From: Shouchella xiaoxiensis
GTDB lineage: Bacteria > Bacillota > Bacilli > Bacillales > Bacillaceae_D
DNA: 64,000 nucleotides
Assembly: GCF_016907895.1 (NCBI RefSeq)
Contig: NZ_JAFBCV010000008.1
Coordinates: 124,001-188,000 of the forward strand
Direction of reading: 5' to 3'
The notes under the pieces were generated by a model. The model saw nothing but the letters and a program-made list of their open reading frames with translations. It had not been told where the DNA came from and made no database searches. The position numbers and the translations under genes are program-made. Of the stretch, positions 24,433 through 32,953 are shown piece after piece; position 1 is the first letter of the stretch; the number at the start of each line of letters is the position of its first letter.

Positions 24433-24841
24433 AGTCGTGCAATTGTTCGGCCAGCTTCTCGAGCTCGGCACGACTTGCCTGTTGAACCGTCCCATCCAGA
24501 TAGGCTTGCGACGTCAGATCATGGTAGGTTTCCAATGGAATTAAGTGAATATGTAAGTGGTCAATGTCAAACCCAACGATCGCCATACCGACTTTTTTAG
24601 GCTTCAGTCGCTGATTAATGCGCTTGCTCATTTTCTGCACAACCTCCATTAGCTGTTGATAGCTTCTCTGCTCTAGCTCATAGATCGCTTCAACATGCTG
24701 CTTCGGGATAACGAGCAGATGCCCTCTTCGAATAGGATTAATATCAAGAATCACCTTGCACCACGCATCTTCATATATCGTATGGCTCAGCGCTTCCCTC
24801 GCGGCAATCGCACAAAACAAACAACTTTCTAGCTCTTCCAT
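24431..24841 (-). CDS. HIT-family nucleotide hydrolase/transferase
   Basis: A 136-residue histidine-triad protein. The catalytic H95-L-H97-I-H99-L motif is intact, and the N-terminal CLFCAI with IRRGHLLVIPKQHV is the usual HIT fold. Such proteins cleave AMP-lysine or dinucleoside polyphosphates. It is divergent from the ASCH gene. It is a generic housekeeping-type protein; no exact substrate can be given. Confidence 0.9.
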   Translation of the reverse strand: MEELESCLFCAIAAREALSHTIYEDAWCKVILDINPIRRGHLLVIPKQHVEAIYELEQRSYQQLMEVVQKMSKRINQRLKPKKVGMAIVGFDIDHLHIHLIPLETYHDLTSQAYLDGTVQQASRAELEKLAEQLHD

Positions 24842-24930
24842 TTTCTCGACACCCCTTTTTCATTTTAGCAAGCGTATTCCTACTTTTGACGTTACATGAT
24901 ACGCTGTAAGGAGACAACTAGGAGGCTACA

Positions 24931-25419
24931 ATGATGAATGCAACACAACTATGGGACGCTTTTTTAGAAATAGAACCAAACGCTGGAAACAACTACACCG
25001 CTTGGGCATTTGGTGACGGAACGAAACAATTGGCTGATGAACTTGCGCAGCTTGTTATAAGCGGCAAGAAGACAGGGACGACCTCGGCCTACCTTGCTTA
25101 TGAACAAGAGAATGAACCCCTTCCTCAAATAGGCGCATATAGCATCATCCTTGATGGTGATGAAATTCCTTGTGCGATTATCCAGTCAACGGAGATTGAA
25201 ATCATCCCGTATCATTCTATTACCGAAGCGCACGCTCAGGCAGAAGGACATGGAGATCAAACGCTCGCATCATGGCAACAAGCCCATGAACCCTTTCTGC
25301 GCAGTCAAGCAGAAATGTATGGTCGCTCGTTTCACCCTGAGATGCTCGTTGTTTTCGAACATTTTAAAACGGTTTATTTACCAAGCGCTTTAAACAAATC
25401 AGCGAAGGAGAATGACTAA
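24931..25419 (+). CDS. ASCH-domain protein
   Basis: A 162-residue ASCH-domain protein: W-A-F-G-D, then GKKTGTTSAYLAYE, and a C-terminal beta-rich part (LVVFEHFKTVYL). ASCH domains are thought to bind RNA or modified nucleosides; some hydrolyse N4-acetylcytidine. AGGAGG lies 5 nt upstream of ATG 24931. The stop overlaps the next start by one base (TAATG), so the two genes are co-translated. Confidence 0.85.
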   Translation: MMNATQLWDAFLEIEPNAGNNYTAWAFGDGTKQLADELAQLVISGKKTGTTSAYLAYEQENEPLPQIGAYSIILDGDEIPCAIIQSTEIEIIPYHSITEAHAQAEGHGDQTLASWQQAHEPFLRSQAEMYGRSFHPEMLVVFEHFKTVYLPSALNKSAKEND

Positions 25420-25868
25420 TGGACTTTCAGCTCATTCAAAGTACCTACGAAGACAAACCTTACATTTCTGCCCTTCGCATGAACGTTCTTGCTGCTGATT
25501 TCAAGCGGCATCAACTTCCTGATGAACGGGTTTTAGCACGGTTCAATGAAAACTTTAACCCCGACCATGTTTATTTAATTCAACTGCGAAACAAAACCAT
25601 TGGCTGCATCGGTATCATAGTTAGTGAGGAAGAAGTAGAGTTAAAAAACTTCTACTTAGACCCTACTTACCAAGGGCAAGGCATTGGACGCGCTGTGTTT
25701 CAATCGGTCTTAGATTCATATAGTGACCGTAAATCTATTACATTGAAAATATTCAAAGGAAGTCGGGCAAAGAAGCTATATGAGCAGTTTGGCTTTACCG
25801 TTATTGATGAAAATGAGCGTGTGGAGACGATGCGTTTACTCGTAAAACAACCCGTTTCTCAGCTTTAG
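25419..25868 (+). CDS. GNAT N-acetyltransferase
   Basis: A 149-residue GNAT enzyme with the acetyl-CoA loop LDPTYQGQGIGRAVF and the C-terminal RAKKLYEQFGF helix-strand. It is translationally coupled to the ASCH gene. The acceptor is unknown. Confidence 0.88.
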   Translation: MDFQLIQSTYEDKPYISALRMNVLAADFKRHQLPDERVLARFNENFNPDHVYLIQLRNKTIGCIGIIVSEEEVELKNFYLDPTYQGQGIGRAVFQSVLDSYSDRKSITLKIFKGSRAKKLYEQFGFTVIDENERVETMRLLVKQPVSQL

Positions 25869-25906
25869 AAGCCGGACTTTGGCATGTAAAATCGATCCCT
25901 ACTTAG

Positions 25907-25944
25907 AAAAAGCTAGTTGACCAAACCTGCTTGGTCAACTAGCT
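25907..25944. terminator. bidirectional terminator
   Basis: Perfect 14-bp stem AGCTAGTTGACCAA/TTGGTCAACTAGCT with loop ACCTGC. It overlaps the stop codon of the convergent gene at 25943. Confidence 0.85.
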
Positions 25945-26398
25945 AACGCCCTTCCTTCTTTTCCTCAATAAAATGCCTGGACCAGTTTAAATTAATCGGC
26001 CCATTTACGACCTCATATGTTCTCCCATCCATCATCTGTACGCCGTATTCTCCCCAAAATACAACCGATGGCTCGTGCTTATAATGGCTAATGCGAATCT
26101 CTTGCTTAGAATCACCTAAATAATGCGTTTGATAATAAGAATTTGTAACGCGCCTCACCTTATAGGTTGATAAAAACGCCATAATGTCTTGTATCTGTTC
26201 TTGCTCTTCCGTTGCCCACTCATATACCTCGGTATCGGCAATCTTTTCGCGATCAGCTGTTAGTCCGACAATGAGTAAGTCGTTTTCTTCATAAAAAATA
26301 ACTTCAGTTAAATACTGTTCCTGATGATATTGATTGATCCAATACCAACCGATTCCGACGATAAGTAGGCCGATGAACAAACCAACGAATCGCTTCAT
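25943..26398 (-). CDS. membrane-anchored hypothetical protein
   Basis: A 151-residue protein with one N-terminal membrane anchor (VGLFIGLLIVGIGWYWI) and an extracytoplasmic domain rich in Glu and Tyr. Its only evident organisation is a beta-strand-like second half (SVVFWGEYGVQMMDGRTYEV). AGGAGG precedes the ATG. No family is recognised and it is monocistronic. Confidence 0.7.
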   Translation of the reverse strand: MKRFVGLFIGLLIVGIGWYWINQYHQEQYLTEVIFYEENDLLIVGLTADREKIADTEVYEWATEEQEQIQDIMAFLSTYKVRRVTNSYYQTHYLGDSKQEIRISHYKHEPSVVFWGEYGVQMMDGRTYEVVNGPINLNWSRHFIEEKKEGR

Positions 26399-26646
26399 AT
26401 CCCCCTCCTTTTTACCAATGTATTCAATTCACTTGGAAAAAAGCTCATAAAAAGGGGAACACCTTAAGGTTTTTTAAGTAGCTCTTAGTAGGATAAGCTT
26501 TTTCTTCCTTAGTAGGGGTGGGGGTGTGTAGTAGCTGATTTTCTAAACAATTGGCTTCTACATATTCTACATCCACCATTCTGACGAAATACGTAATCGT
26601 CTGTCATTACGTGATTCACGGCCCCCACGCTCTCATCGTGCAAACG
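26399..26646. other. gene-free stretch with short inverted repeat
   Basis: About 250 bp without a credible gene. It holds the upstream region of the gene ending at 25943 and an inverted repeat ACGTAAT-N8-ATTACGT (26591-26597/26606-26612) of unknown role. Confidence 0.4.
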
Positions 26647-26680
26647 AAAAAGCTGTAGAGAATAGCATGTCTCCACAGCC
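26647..26680 (-). terminator. terminator of GH2 gene
   Basis: Minus-strand stem GCTGTGGAGA/TCTCTACAGC followed by TTTTT. Confidence 0.8.
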
Positions 26681-26691
26681 TTACGCGCTTC

Positions 26692-28440
26692 TTATTTATC
26701 ATTTACTGCTTTGATGGCCTCGAATGGAAGCTTCGGTTCACGCTTCTCATCGAGCAGTCCGTTCACTTCCTGCTGCACGTCTGTAATTTGCGTGTAGCAG
26801 TAGCCCGTTACATAAGGCAACGCTTTAATTGCGTCGGTAATCGCTTCATAGCGCTCAAGAAATTGTTCTGCTGACTTTACTTGGTTGCCGTAACCCCAGC
26901 CATCTTCTGTTGTAAAGGCAATCCCGCCATACTCACTGATAAGCACCGGCTGTCCTTTGTACACATATCCTTCAGCAAACGGGTACTTCTCTTTATTATG
27001 CAAAAAGCTATTGCCAAGAAGCATGTCTTTATCTTCGTAGCGCTCGAGAAAGGCATCAGCGAATTCTTCATAATCATGCAGCGTGATGATGTCTGATATT
27101 GTATGCTCCCAGCCGTCATTCACAACAACAGGGCGTGTATCATCAATTGCTTTTGTCCCATAATAAATTGACTCGGTAAATGCTTGTTGCTTCGTATTCG
27201 AAAATACCGCTCCAATGCCCCATGATTCATTAAATGGCACCCATGTAACAATCGATGGGTAATGAGCTAATTGATTGACGACCTCATACCATTCAGCAGA
27301 AAACTGCTGAACAGCTTGTGCAGAATACGAATAAGTAGATGGCATTTCTGCCCAGACCAGTACACCTTTTTGGTCACAAATGTGATAGAAGCGTTCATCT
27401 TCAATTTTTTGGTGCTTGCGGATTCCGTTATAACCAAGCTTTTTGACCGCGTCAATATCGGTTTCAAGCGCTTCGTAGGAAGGCGCTGTTAAGTGAGAGT
27501 CTTCCCAATAACCTTGATCTAGAATTAACTTCTGATAAATCGGTCGATTGTTTAACAAGACTTGGCCGTTTTTTATTGATAGTTTGCGCAAACCTACATA
27601 TGAATGGATCCGATCAATCTCTTGATCCGCTTCCGTGACAATGTAAGTCAGATCGTACAGATTCGGCTGTTCCGGTGTCCAGTGCGCAATTCCCCACTCA
27701 TGAATCGAAGAGCTTAAACTCATATGCATCGTTGTCTTATGCTGTTTTGGCTCAATCGAAAAACGCCGCACTTCTTTTCCTTGAAATGAAATAATCGTCT
27801 CGATCCTTATGCTTCGCTCAGATGATCCATTGTAAGCGTATTCAAGATGAACTGAACTTCGATCAAAATCTGGCGTCACACGAACATTTTCTAAATAATG
27901 ATGAGGAACAAATTCCAGCCAAACCGTTTGCCAAATTCCCGTAGTCTGCACGTACCAACAACCGAAATTTTCGCTAATCCAGCGTTGTTTCCCTCGTGGT
28001 TGCTCGGTACTCATACTGTCTTCCACTCGAACAACAAGCTGCTGTTGTTTTTCATCGGTAACATAAGCGGTAATATCAAACGAAAAAGCTGTGTTTCCGC
28101 CGTGATGCGTACCAACACTTTGACCATTTAACCACGCCGTTGTTGTGTAGTCACTAGCCTGGAAATGGAGCAAAACCCGCTTACCTTTTTCCTCATTAGG
28201 AATGGTAATGCTTCGTTCATACCAAACAACTGGATGAAACGTTGGTTCGTTGATGCCACTTGCTTTCGTTTCATAAGAAAAAGGAACTGTAATTTGACGA
28301 TTAAATGAAGGCTGATGGTGCCAGCCATTGGCCAATCCTTCGTTTTGGTCATCCCAAGCAAAATTCCATCTGCCGTTTAAGTTAAGCCAATTTGTGCGGA
28401 CAAACTTTGGTCTTGGATACGACTTGTCAATTTGCTTCAC
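26692..28440 (-). CDS. glycoside hydrolase family 2 (beta-galactosidase/glucuronidase type)
   Basis: A 582-residue cytoplasmic GH2 enzyme with the standard order: sugar-binding jelly roll (about residues 15-180), immunoglobulin-like domain (about 185-285), and TIM barrel. Acid/base Glu405 follows Asn404 in VPFNESWG, and nucleophile Glu503 is in LISEYGG. At 582 residues it is short compared with LacZ and closer to the glucuronidase/mannosidase-sized members; the exact sugar is unknown. The start is GTG 28440, with GGAGGG 7 nt upstream. It is a separate transcription unit from the ArsR-type gene behind it. Confidence 0.9.
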   Translation of the reverse strand: MKQIDKSYPRPKFVRTNWLNLNGRWNFAWDDQNEGLANGWHHQPSFNRQITVPFSYETKASGINEPTFHPVVWYERSITIPNEEKGKRVLLHFQASDYTTTAWLNGQSVGTHHGGNTAFSFDITAYVTDEKQQQLVVRVEDSMSTEQPRGKQRWISENFGCWYVQTTGIWQTVWLEFVPHHYLENVRVTPDFDRSSVHLEYAYNGSSERSIRIETIISFQGKEVRRFSIEPKQHKTTMHMSLSSSIHEWGIAHWTPEQPNLYDLTYIVTEADQEIDRIHSYVGLRKLSIKNGQVLLNNRPIYQKLILDQGYWEDSHLTAPSYEALETDIDAVKKLGYNGIRKHQKIEDERFYHICDQKGVLVWAEMPSTYSYSAQAVQQFSAEWYEVVNQLAHYPSIVTWVPFNESWGIGAVFSNTKQQAFTESIYYGTKAIDDTRPVVVNDGWEHTISDIITLHDYEEFADAFLERYEDKDMLLGNSFLHNKEKYPFAEGYVYKGQPVLISEYGGIAFTTEDGWGYGNQVKSAEQFLERYEAITDAIKALPYVTGYCYTQITDVQQEVNGLLDEKREPKLPFEAIKAVNDK

Positions 28441-28457
28441 TAGAAAGCCCTCCTACA

Positions 28458-28474
28458 AAACAATTATTTTGTTT
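28458..28474. promoter_or_regulatory. putative operator upstream of GH2 gene
   Basis: Inverted repeat AAACAA-N5-TTGTTT 18 bp before the GTG start, in an AT-rich promoter region. It is a plausible site for the neighbouring ArsR-type regulator; unproven. Confidence 0.4.
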
Positions 28475-28551
28475 ATAAACAATATATCTGTTTTCATTAC
28501 CCACAGCATAAAAGTATCTATCAGAATTGTCAAACCTTTTATTTGATTTCA

Positions 28552-28588
28552 TGAAAAAAAGTCTGCTAAGCATTGTGCTCACCAGACT
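28552..28588 (-). terminator. terminator after ArsR-type regulator
   Basis: Minus-strand hairpin AGTCTG...CAGACT with an inner AGC/GCT, followed by seven Ts. It separates the pxp-regulator operon from the GH2 gene. Confidence 0.8.
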
Positions 28589-28591
28589 CTG

Positions 28592-29521
28592 TTATTCTTT
28601 CTCTTGAAAATAAACTTCGAGCTTTAAAGCCTGTGCGTAATCCCCAAATTTTTCACCGAATAGATTAAAGCCACCTTTATGCTCTGCATCTTCCTTTATT
28701 CCAATTCGCACGCTTAGGTAGTCCGTTTGATCAAGCTGTAGCTGATCAATTGAAACAGCTTTAATCGGTTTGAAATCCAGTAACGCTTCTTTTTTGTTTA
28801 CTTCCCAACGCTTTAAAGAGCCGTATTGTGTCCGAGTATGTTGAAACCAACCAGCAGGATTCAGTGCCCCCGCACGGTCACCAAAGTCACTTGGACTTGT
28901 CCACGTGCCAATATCTATCCCATTCATCCAAACGGTAATATCGGATGGCCAGTTATGGTCGTAATTCGGAGCTTCTGAACAAAGCTCACACGAAAACGCG
29001 ATGCTCGTGATGCTACGGTCTTTTGGCGGAGCGAAAGGAAACTTATATTCAAGGTAGCCAGCTCGAGTCCAAATCAACTCTGCGGCAACCCGTTCTGGCT
29101 GATAGAACTGCACCGGATCATCTTCATTAAGCACATCACCCTGTTCGTTAGCCATTCCACACGTTGGCGAAACGCTAAACTCCACATAATGTCCAATTGG
29201 CATGTGAAGCACAGAGGATTCAACCTGCTCACGCTGCTCCACTTGATTCAAGACAATCCGGATGTCGTCAAAATTGCGCGTGCACATCTTTAACGCGCCC
29301 CTACTCGCAGGACGAAGCTCGGTTACAATCAGCCCCGCCTCTTGCAGCACATTCACATTAGCAGCTGCTGTGGAAACAGGAATCTTTAAACGTGCTGCAA
29401 GCTCATGTACGCTGTAGCTGGCATGGTTTAACTGCTGAATCATCTGAATTCTACTATCTGTTGATAAGGCATGAGCGACTTGCTTTAATTTTTCGGAATC
29501 AGCGATTGAGAGCTCAAGCAT
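28592..29521 (-). CDS. ArsR-type HTH regulator with large C-terminal beta-rich domain
   Basis: A 309-residue protein. Residues about 10-85 form an ArsR winged helix (STDSRIQMIQQL, then VSTAAANVNVLQEAGL). The remaining 200 residues form a beta-rich domain with repeated Trp and Gly (NWPSDITVWMNGIDIGTW, then GGFNLFGEKFGDY), plausibly a ligand- or sugar-binding sensor. Its ATG overlaps the pxpA stop by 8 bp and uses GGGGGAG inside pxpA, so it is coupled to the 5-oxoprolinase genes, yet it also lies next to the GH2 gene. Similar HTH-plus-beta-domain proteins accompany carbohydrate genes in Firmicutes, from memory. Confidence 0.82.
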   Translation of the reverse strand: MLELSIADSEKLKQVAHALSTDSRIQMIQQLNHASYSVHELAARLKIPVSTAAANVNVLQEAGLIVTELRPASRGALKMCTRNFDDIRIVLNQVEQREQVESSVLHMPIGHYVEFSVSPTCGMANEQGDVLNEDDPVQFYQPERVAAELIWTRAGYLEYKFPFAPPKDRSITSIAFSCELCSEAPNYDHNWPSDITVWMNGIDIGTWTSPSDFGDRAGALNPAGWFQHTRTQYGSLKRWEVNKKEALLDFKPIKAVSIDQLQLDQTDYLSVRIGIKEDAEHKGGFNLFGEKFGDYAQALKLEVYFQEKE

Positions 29522-30308
29522 TCGCCTCTCCCCCTGTCTTTAATTTTTTCCGGATAGCCTCAATGGAAATCTCTTTAGCGAGCAATCTCTGCCTCACCGA
29601 TTGGGCAAACGCAACTGCATGCAGACCATCTCCATGAATGCAGACGGTATCTGCCTGAATGGAATGCGTCTGTCCATCTAACGTTTGGACCTCTCCTTCT
29701 GTAACCATTTTTATGACTTGCTCGCTCGCTTGATTAGGGTCACTGATTTGTGCATTCACTTCACTTCGCTTTGTTAAGCTGCCATCCCGCTGATAGGTAC
29801 GATCTGCAAATACTTCACTAGCAGTCTGTAAGCCTATTTCTTTTCCTGCTTGTAGCAGGGCACTTCCAGACAACCCATACACGATTAAAGCCGAATCAAC
29901 TGCGTAAATCGCTTTGGCAATGCCGTGTGCGAGCTCGCTGTTGGCGGCAGCCATATTGTAGAGAGCCCCATGAGGTTTCACATGTCTGACAACCCCGCCC
30001 TCTGCTTTTGTCAGTGCTTGAAGAGCACCAAGCTGATAAATGATTAATTCATAAGCTTCCTCTGGCGTAATTGCCATTTCTCTCCTGCCAAATCCATTTA
30101 AGTCAGGTAAGCCTGGATGTGCCCCGATTGCGACCTGATGTTCAAGCGCCAGTTGAATCGTTTTCCTCATGACGCGAGGATCACCAGCATGAAAACCGCA
30201 GGCAATATTCGCCGAAGAAATAAGCGGCATTAGTGCTTCATCATTGCCAAGTGCGTACACCCCATAGCTTTCACCAACATCGCTGTTCAAATCAATTGAA
30301 TAACTCAT
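29514..30308 (-). CDS. pxpA: 5-oxoprolinase subunit PxpA (LamB/YcsF family)
   Basis: A 264-residue YcsF-family protein, subunit A of the ATP-dependent 5-oxoprolinase PxpABC, which opens 5-oxoproline to glutamate. Signatures are DLNSDVGESYG at the N-terminus, SANIACGFHAGD and VRHVKPHGALYN. GGAGG precedes ATG 30308, one base after the pxpC stop. It is the third of three co-transcribed subunits; the ArsR-type gene overlaps its end. Confidence 0.95.
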   Translation of the reverse strand: MSYSIDLNSDVGESYGVYALGNDEALMPLISSANIACGFHAGDPRVMRKTIQLALEHQVAIGAHPGLPDLNGFGRREMAITPEEAYELIIYQLGALQALTKAEGGVVRHVKPHGALYNMAAANSELAHGIAKAIYAVDSALIVYGLSGSALLQAGKEIGLQTASEVFADRTYQRDGSLTKRSEVNAQISDPNQASEQVIKMVTEGEVQTLDGQTHSIQADTVCIHGDGLHAVAFAQSVRQRLLAKEISIEAIRKKLKTGGEANA

Positions 30309-30309
30309 C

Positions 30310-31308
30310 TCAGCCTCCTTCGCCCAACTGGCGCCATTTCATCTTTATTGCTCGTTTTAACTGAGTCATATCTCGTTCCTGCGCCTCAAAAAGTGCGTCT
30401 GCCTCTTCTAAATCGATCTGTTGAAACGTGAAGGATTGACCAGGTCGGAGTTGAGCCAAGACTGGTATATCAACATGAGCCACCTGAAGAACGCGAGGAT
30501 AACCGCCAACCGTTTGCCGATCAGCCATTAAGATAATTGGTTGTCCATCAGCAGGTACTTGAACCGCCCCTAGCGTCACCGCTTCTGAAAGTAACTGTTT
30601 CGTTTCTGCAAACTCCAATGGTTGTTCTGGAAGCAACCGATAGCCCATGCGATCCGATTGATTGCCAATCGTAAACGGTGATTCAAAGAGTGAAGCGATA
30701 CTCTCTGACGTTAACCAATTAAGATGAGGACCAGGAAACACACGAACTTCTGTTTGTTTTTTCACAGGAGTGCTTGCGATAAACCAATCATTGAATTGCT
30801 GACTTTCTCGCTTTTTATTAAACGACTGAAGGATTGTATCGTTTTCTTGCAGCTCAACGATATCTCCTTGCTTCAGGGCACAACTAGCATAACCGCCCAT
30901 GCCACCTCGCGTATATGTACTTTTGCTCTGAAGCACAACAGGGACGGACAACCCTCCTGCAACAGCAAGGTAAGCACGCATCCCAGTTTGATTGGATTTA
31001 AACGAGACAACGCCTCCTTCTGGAACGTATAGCGGAGAACCGACCCTCTTCCTTTTTCCAGCAATAAAGGGCGTCATGCCTCCCCCAGTCACACAGATGA
31101 TGGCTGGTTTTGTAAACAAAAGCGTTGGTCCAGTAATCGTCATCTCTAAGCCCGCTTCTGTTTCCTGATTACCAACAACTAGATTGGCTTGTCTTAACGC
31201 AATTCCGTCCATTGCGCCACTTTGCACAACACCTTGGTCAAGAAATCCTGTTCTTCCTAAATCCTGTATGGTAGAAAAGAGACCCGCTTGCTTTACATAG
31301 ATTCCCAT
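30310..31308 (-). CDS. pxpC: 5-oxoprolinase subunit PxpC (KipA-like)
   Basis: A 332-residue protein of the biotin-dependent carboxylase-like KipA/AHS2 family: QDLGRTGFLDQGVVQSGAMD, GGMGGYASCALKQGD and DRMGYRLLP. It forms the PxpBC complex that works with PxpA. Its start lies within the pxpB end (16-bp overlap), indicating tight coupling. Confidence 0.95.
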   Translation of the reverse strand: MGIYVKQAGLFSTIQDLGRTGFLDQGVVQSGAMDGIALRQANLVVGNQETEAGLEMTITGPTLLFTKPAIICVTGGGMTPFIAGKRKRVGSPLYVPEGGVVSFKSNQTGMRAYLAVAGGLSVPVVLQSKSTYTRGGMGGYASCALKQGDIVELQENDTILQSFNKKRESQQFNDWFIASTPVKKQTEVRVFPGPHLNWLTSESIASLFESPFTIGNQSDRMGYRLLPEQPLEFAETKQLLSEAVTLGAVQVPADGQPIILMADRQTVGGYPRVLQVAHVDIPVLAQLRPGQSFTFQQIDLEEADALFEAQERDMTQLKRAIKMKWRQLGEGG

Positions 31309-32009
31309 GGCTCACCTGCCTTTATTTGCTTAAACGACGTGAGCGAGATTGCCTCAAACTGAACATGATCTCCCGCACGCAGAAGACTAGGCTGCTCCTT
31401 GCTTAGATCAAACAGAACAAGCGGTGTCTGACCAATAAGCTGCCAACCTCCTGGCGTTTCCGTCGGGTAAATTCCTGTCTGTCCGCCAGCTATTCCTACC
31501 GAACCTGCAGCAACTCGTGCCCGTGGCTTGCTTTTTCGAGGTGTCGCAAGCGAGTTGTTCATTCCTCCGAGAAAAGGAAAACCAGGTGCAAAACCTATCA
31601 TATGGACGAGGTAGGTCGCTTCCGTATGTCTATGAATCACTTCTTCAACTGAAAACCCTTTTGCCTCTGCTAGGGAGAGTAGGTCCGGTGCAAGGCTCTC
31701 ATCATAGCAAACAGGAATTCGTCGCAAGCTCGTAGCCCCCTGCTTTTCTTCTACGCCTAGATAAGGGCTTACTTGTTTAGTTAAAGCTTCTGTTAAGGAT
31801 TCAGTCGACGTACGCGTTATAACAAAAGGATCAAAGAAAAGCACCACGTTCGTATAACCGGGCACGATTTCGATCAGTCCATTAAACGGCTCTATTTTTA
31901 ATTGTTGAACAAATTGCTGGATCGTTTTAAACGTTTGCTGATCTGCCTTTTCGCCAAACTGAACGGACAGGGCATTCTCACTTAATCTCGTAAACGCAGG
32001 CTTCATCAT
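31293..32009 (-). CDS. pxpB: 5-oxoprolinase subunit PxpB (KipI-like)
   Basis: A 238-residue KipI/AHS1-family protein with the GFAPGFPFLGG motif and GSVGIAGGQTGIYPTETPGGW. ATG 32009 follows AGGAGG by 6 nt; an upstream in-frame ATG lacks a ribosome site. It is the first gene of the pxpB-pxpC-pxpA-regulator operon. In B. subtilis the KipI homologue also inhibits the sporulation kinase KinA. Confidence 0.94.
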   Translation of the reverse strand: MMKPAFTRLSENALSVQFGEKADQQTFKTIQQFVQQLKIEPFNGLIEIVPGYTNVVLFFDPFVITRTSTESLTEALTKQVSPYLGVEEKQGATSLRRIPVCYDESLAPDLLSLAEAKGFSVEEVIHRHTEATYLVHMIGFAPGFPFLGGMNNSLATPRKSKPRARVAAGSVGIAGGQTGIYPTETPGGWQLIGQTPLVLFDLSKEQPSLLRAGDHVQFEAISLTSFKQIKAGEPWESM

Positions 32010-32085
32010 AAGGCTCCTCCTGACGTCGGTCACTAGCTTTTCTTTAAGCATACCTTATTTTCAATTCTTTCGAAATCAACTCTTA

Positions 32086-32790
32086 CTATTCGGTTTCAAT
32101 TACTTCAAGCAGATTAACCAGTTCTTTAATCGCGCTGAACTGAAGCTGATTCCGTTTAGTTAATCGTTCCAAAGCCCGCTTAGTTGCCCGCTCGGCAGCA
32201 TCAACACTGTGCTGTTCCACCGCTTGAACAATTTCCTTCATTTCTTCCAGGAAATAAACGGTTTCACGCATGGATCGAATAATTAAAATCTGCCTAATGT
32301 GCATAGGTGTAAACATCCGGTAGCCATTGTCTGGATGGCGCTCTGCTTTGAGTAAACCTTCTTTCTCCCAGTGACGGATTGCCGATGTTTGCACATTCGT
32401 TAATTTAGCGGCTTCCCCAATCGTCATATGGCTTTTCCACTTGTTCTTATCTTTAATGGTGAAGGACGAATCTCGTAACAAGTCCAACGTTTGTTCCGTC
32501 ACTTTCTTTTCGTGATGTAGCTGTGCTTGTTCTCCATTCACTTTCCAAAGAGCCTTATCGATCGCTCCTGCCTTGATCGCTTGGATAACCTCAATCGTTA
32601 AGGCAAAACTAAAGCCAATTGAGCATGCTCGAATCGCTCGAAAATAGGCAAAATGTAGGTCGGTGTATAACCGATAGTTTGCGGCAGAGCGTTTAGGTAA
32701 CGGAATTAATTCATATGCCTCATAGTGTCTCAGCGCACTTGTGCTCACTTGTAGCTCAGTTGCTATATCAATCGGTCGGTAATAACGCAT
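32086..32790 (-). CDS. MerR-family regulator with two tandem MerR HTH domains
   Basis: A 234-residue protein carrying two MerR DNA-binding units. The first (residues 4-60) contains RPIDIATELQVSTSALRHYE and NYRLYTDL. The second (residues 122-190) contains TIGEAAKLTNVQTSAIRHWE and GYRMFTPMHIRQI. A coiled-coil dimerisation helix follows. Ordinary MerR proteins have one such domain, so this may bind as a pseudo-dimer or recognise two sites. It is divergent from the UvrA-like gene, whose promoter has the long spacer and dyad expected for MerR control. Confidence 0.88.
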   Translation of the reverse strand: MRYYRPIDIATELQVSTSALRHYEAYELIPLPKRSAANYRLYTDLHFAYFRAIRACSIGFSFALTIEVIQAIKAGAIDKALWKVNGEQAQLHHEKKVTEQTLDLLRDSSFTIKDKNKWKSHMTIGEAAKLTNVQTSAIRHWEKEGLLKAERHPDNGYRMFTPMHIRQILIIRSMRETVYFLEEMKEIVQAVEQHSVDAAERATKRALERLTKRNQLQFSAIKELVNLLEVIETE

Positions 32791-32875
32791 CTGATATACC
32801 CCTCATTAAAAGATTCAATGAAAACCTTCAAGAGCAACAGAAAAGATACCCTTTTTAAATAGGTTTTATTATAGC

Positions 32876-32906
32876 TTAACCTTATCACTTGCATTAGTGT
32901 TATACA
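32876..32906 (+). promoter_or_regulatory. MerR-type promoter (19-bp spacer) of uvrA-like gene
   Basis: TTAACC (32876-32881), a 19-nt spacer and TATACA (32901-32906). Inside the spacer is a dyad, ATCACT (32884-32889) and AGTGTT (32896-32901), with a 6-nt centre. An over-long spacer with a central dyad is the hallmark of promoters activated by MerR proteins through DNA distortion. It lies 48 bp before the UvrA-like start. Confidence 0.75.
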
Positions 32907-32953
32907 ATGGAGCTTGCTCCTGCAAAAGGGGATTAAAACATAAGGAGGTCTTT

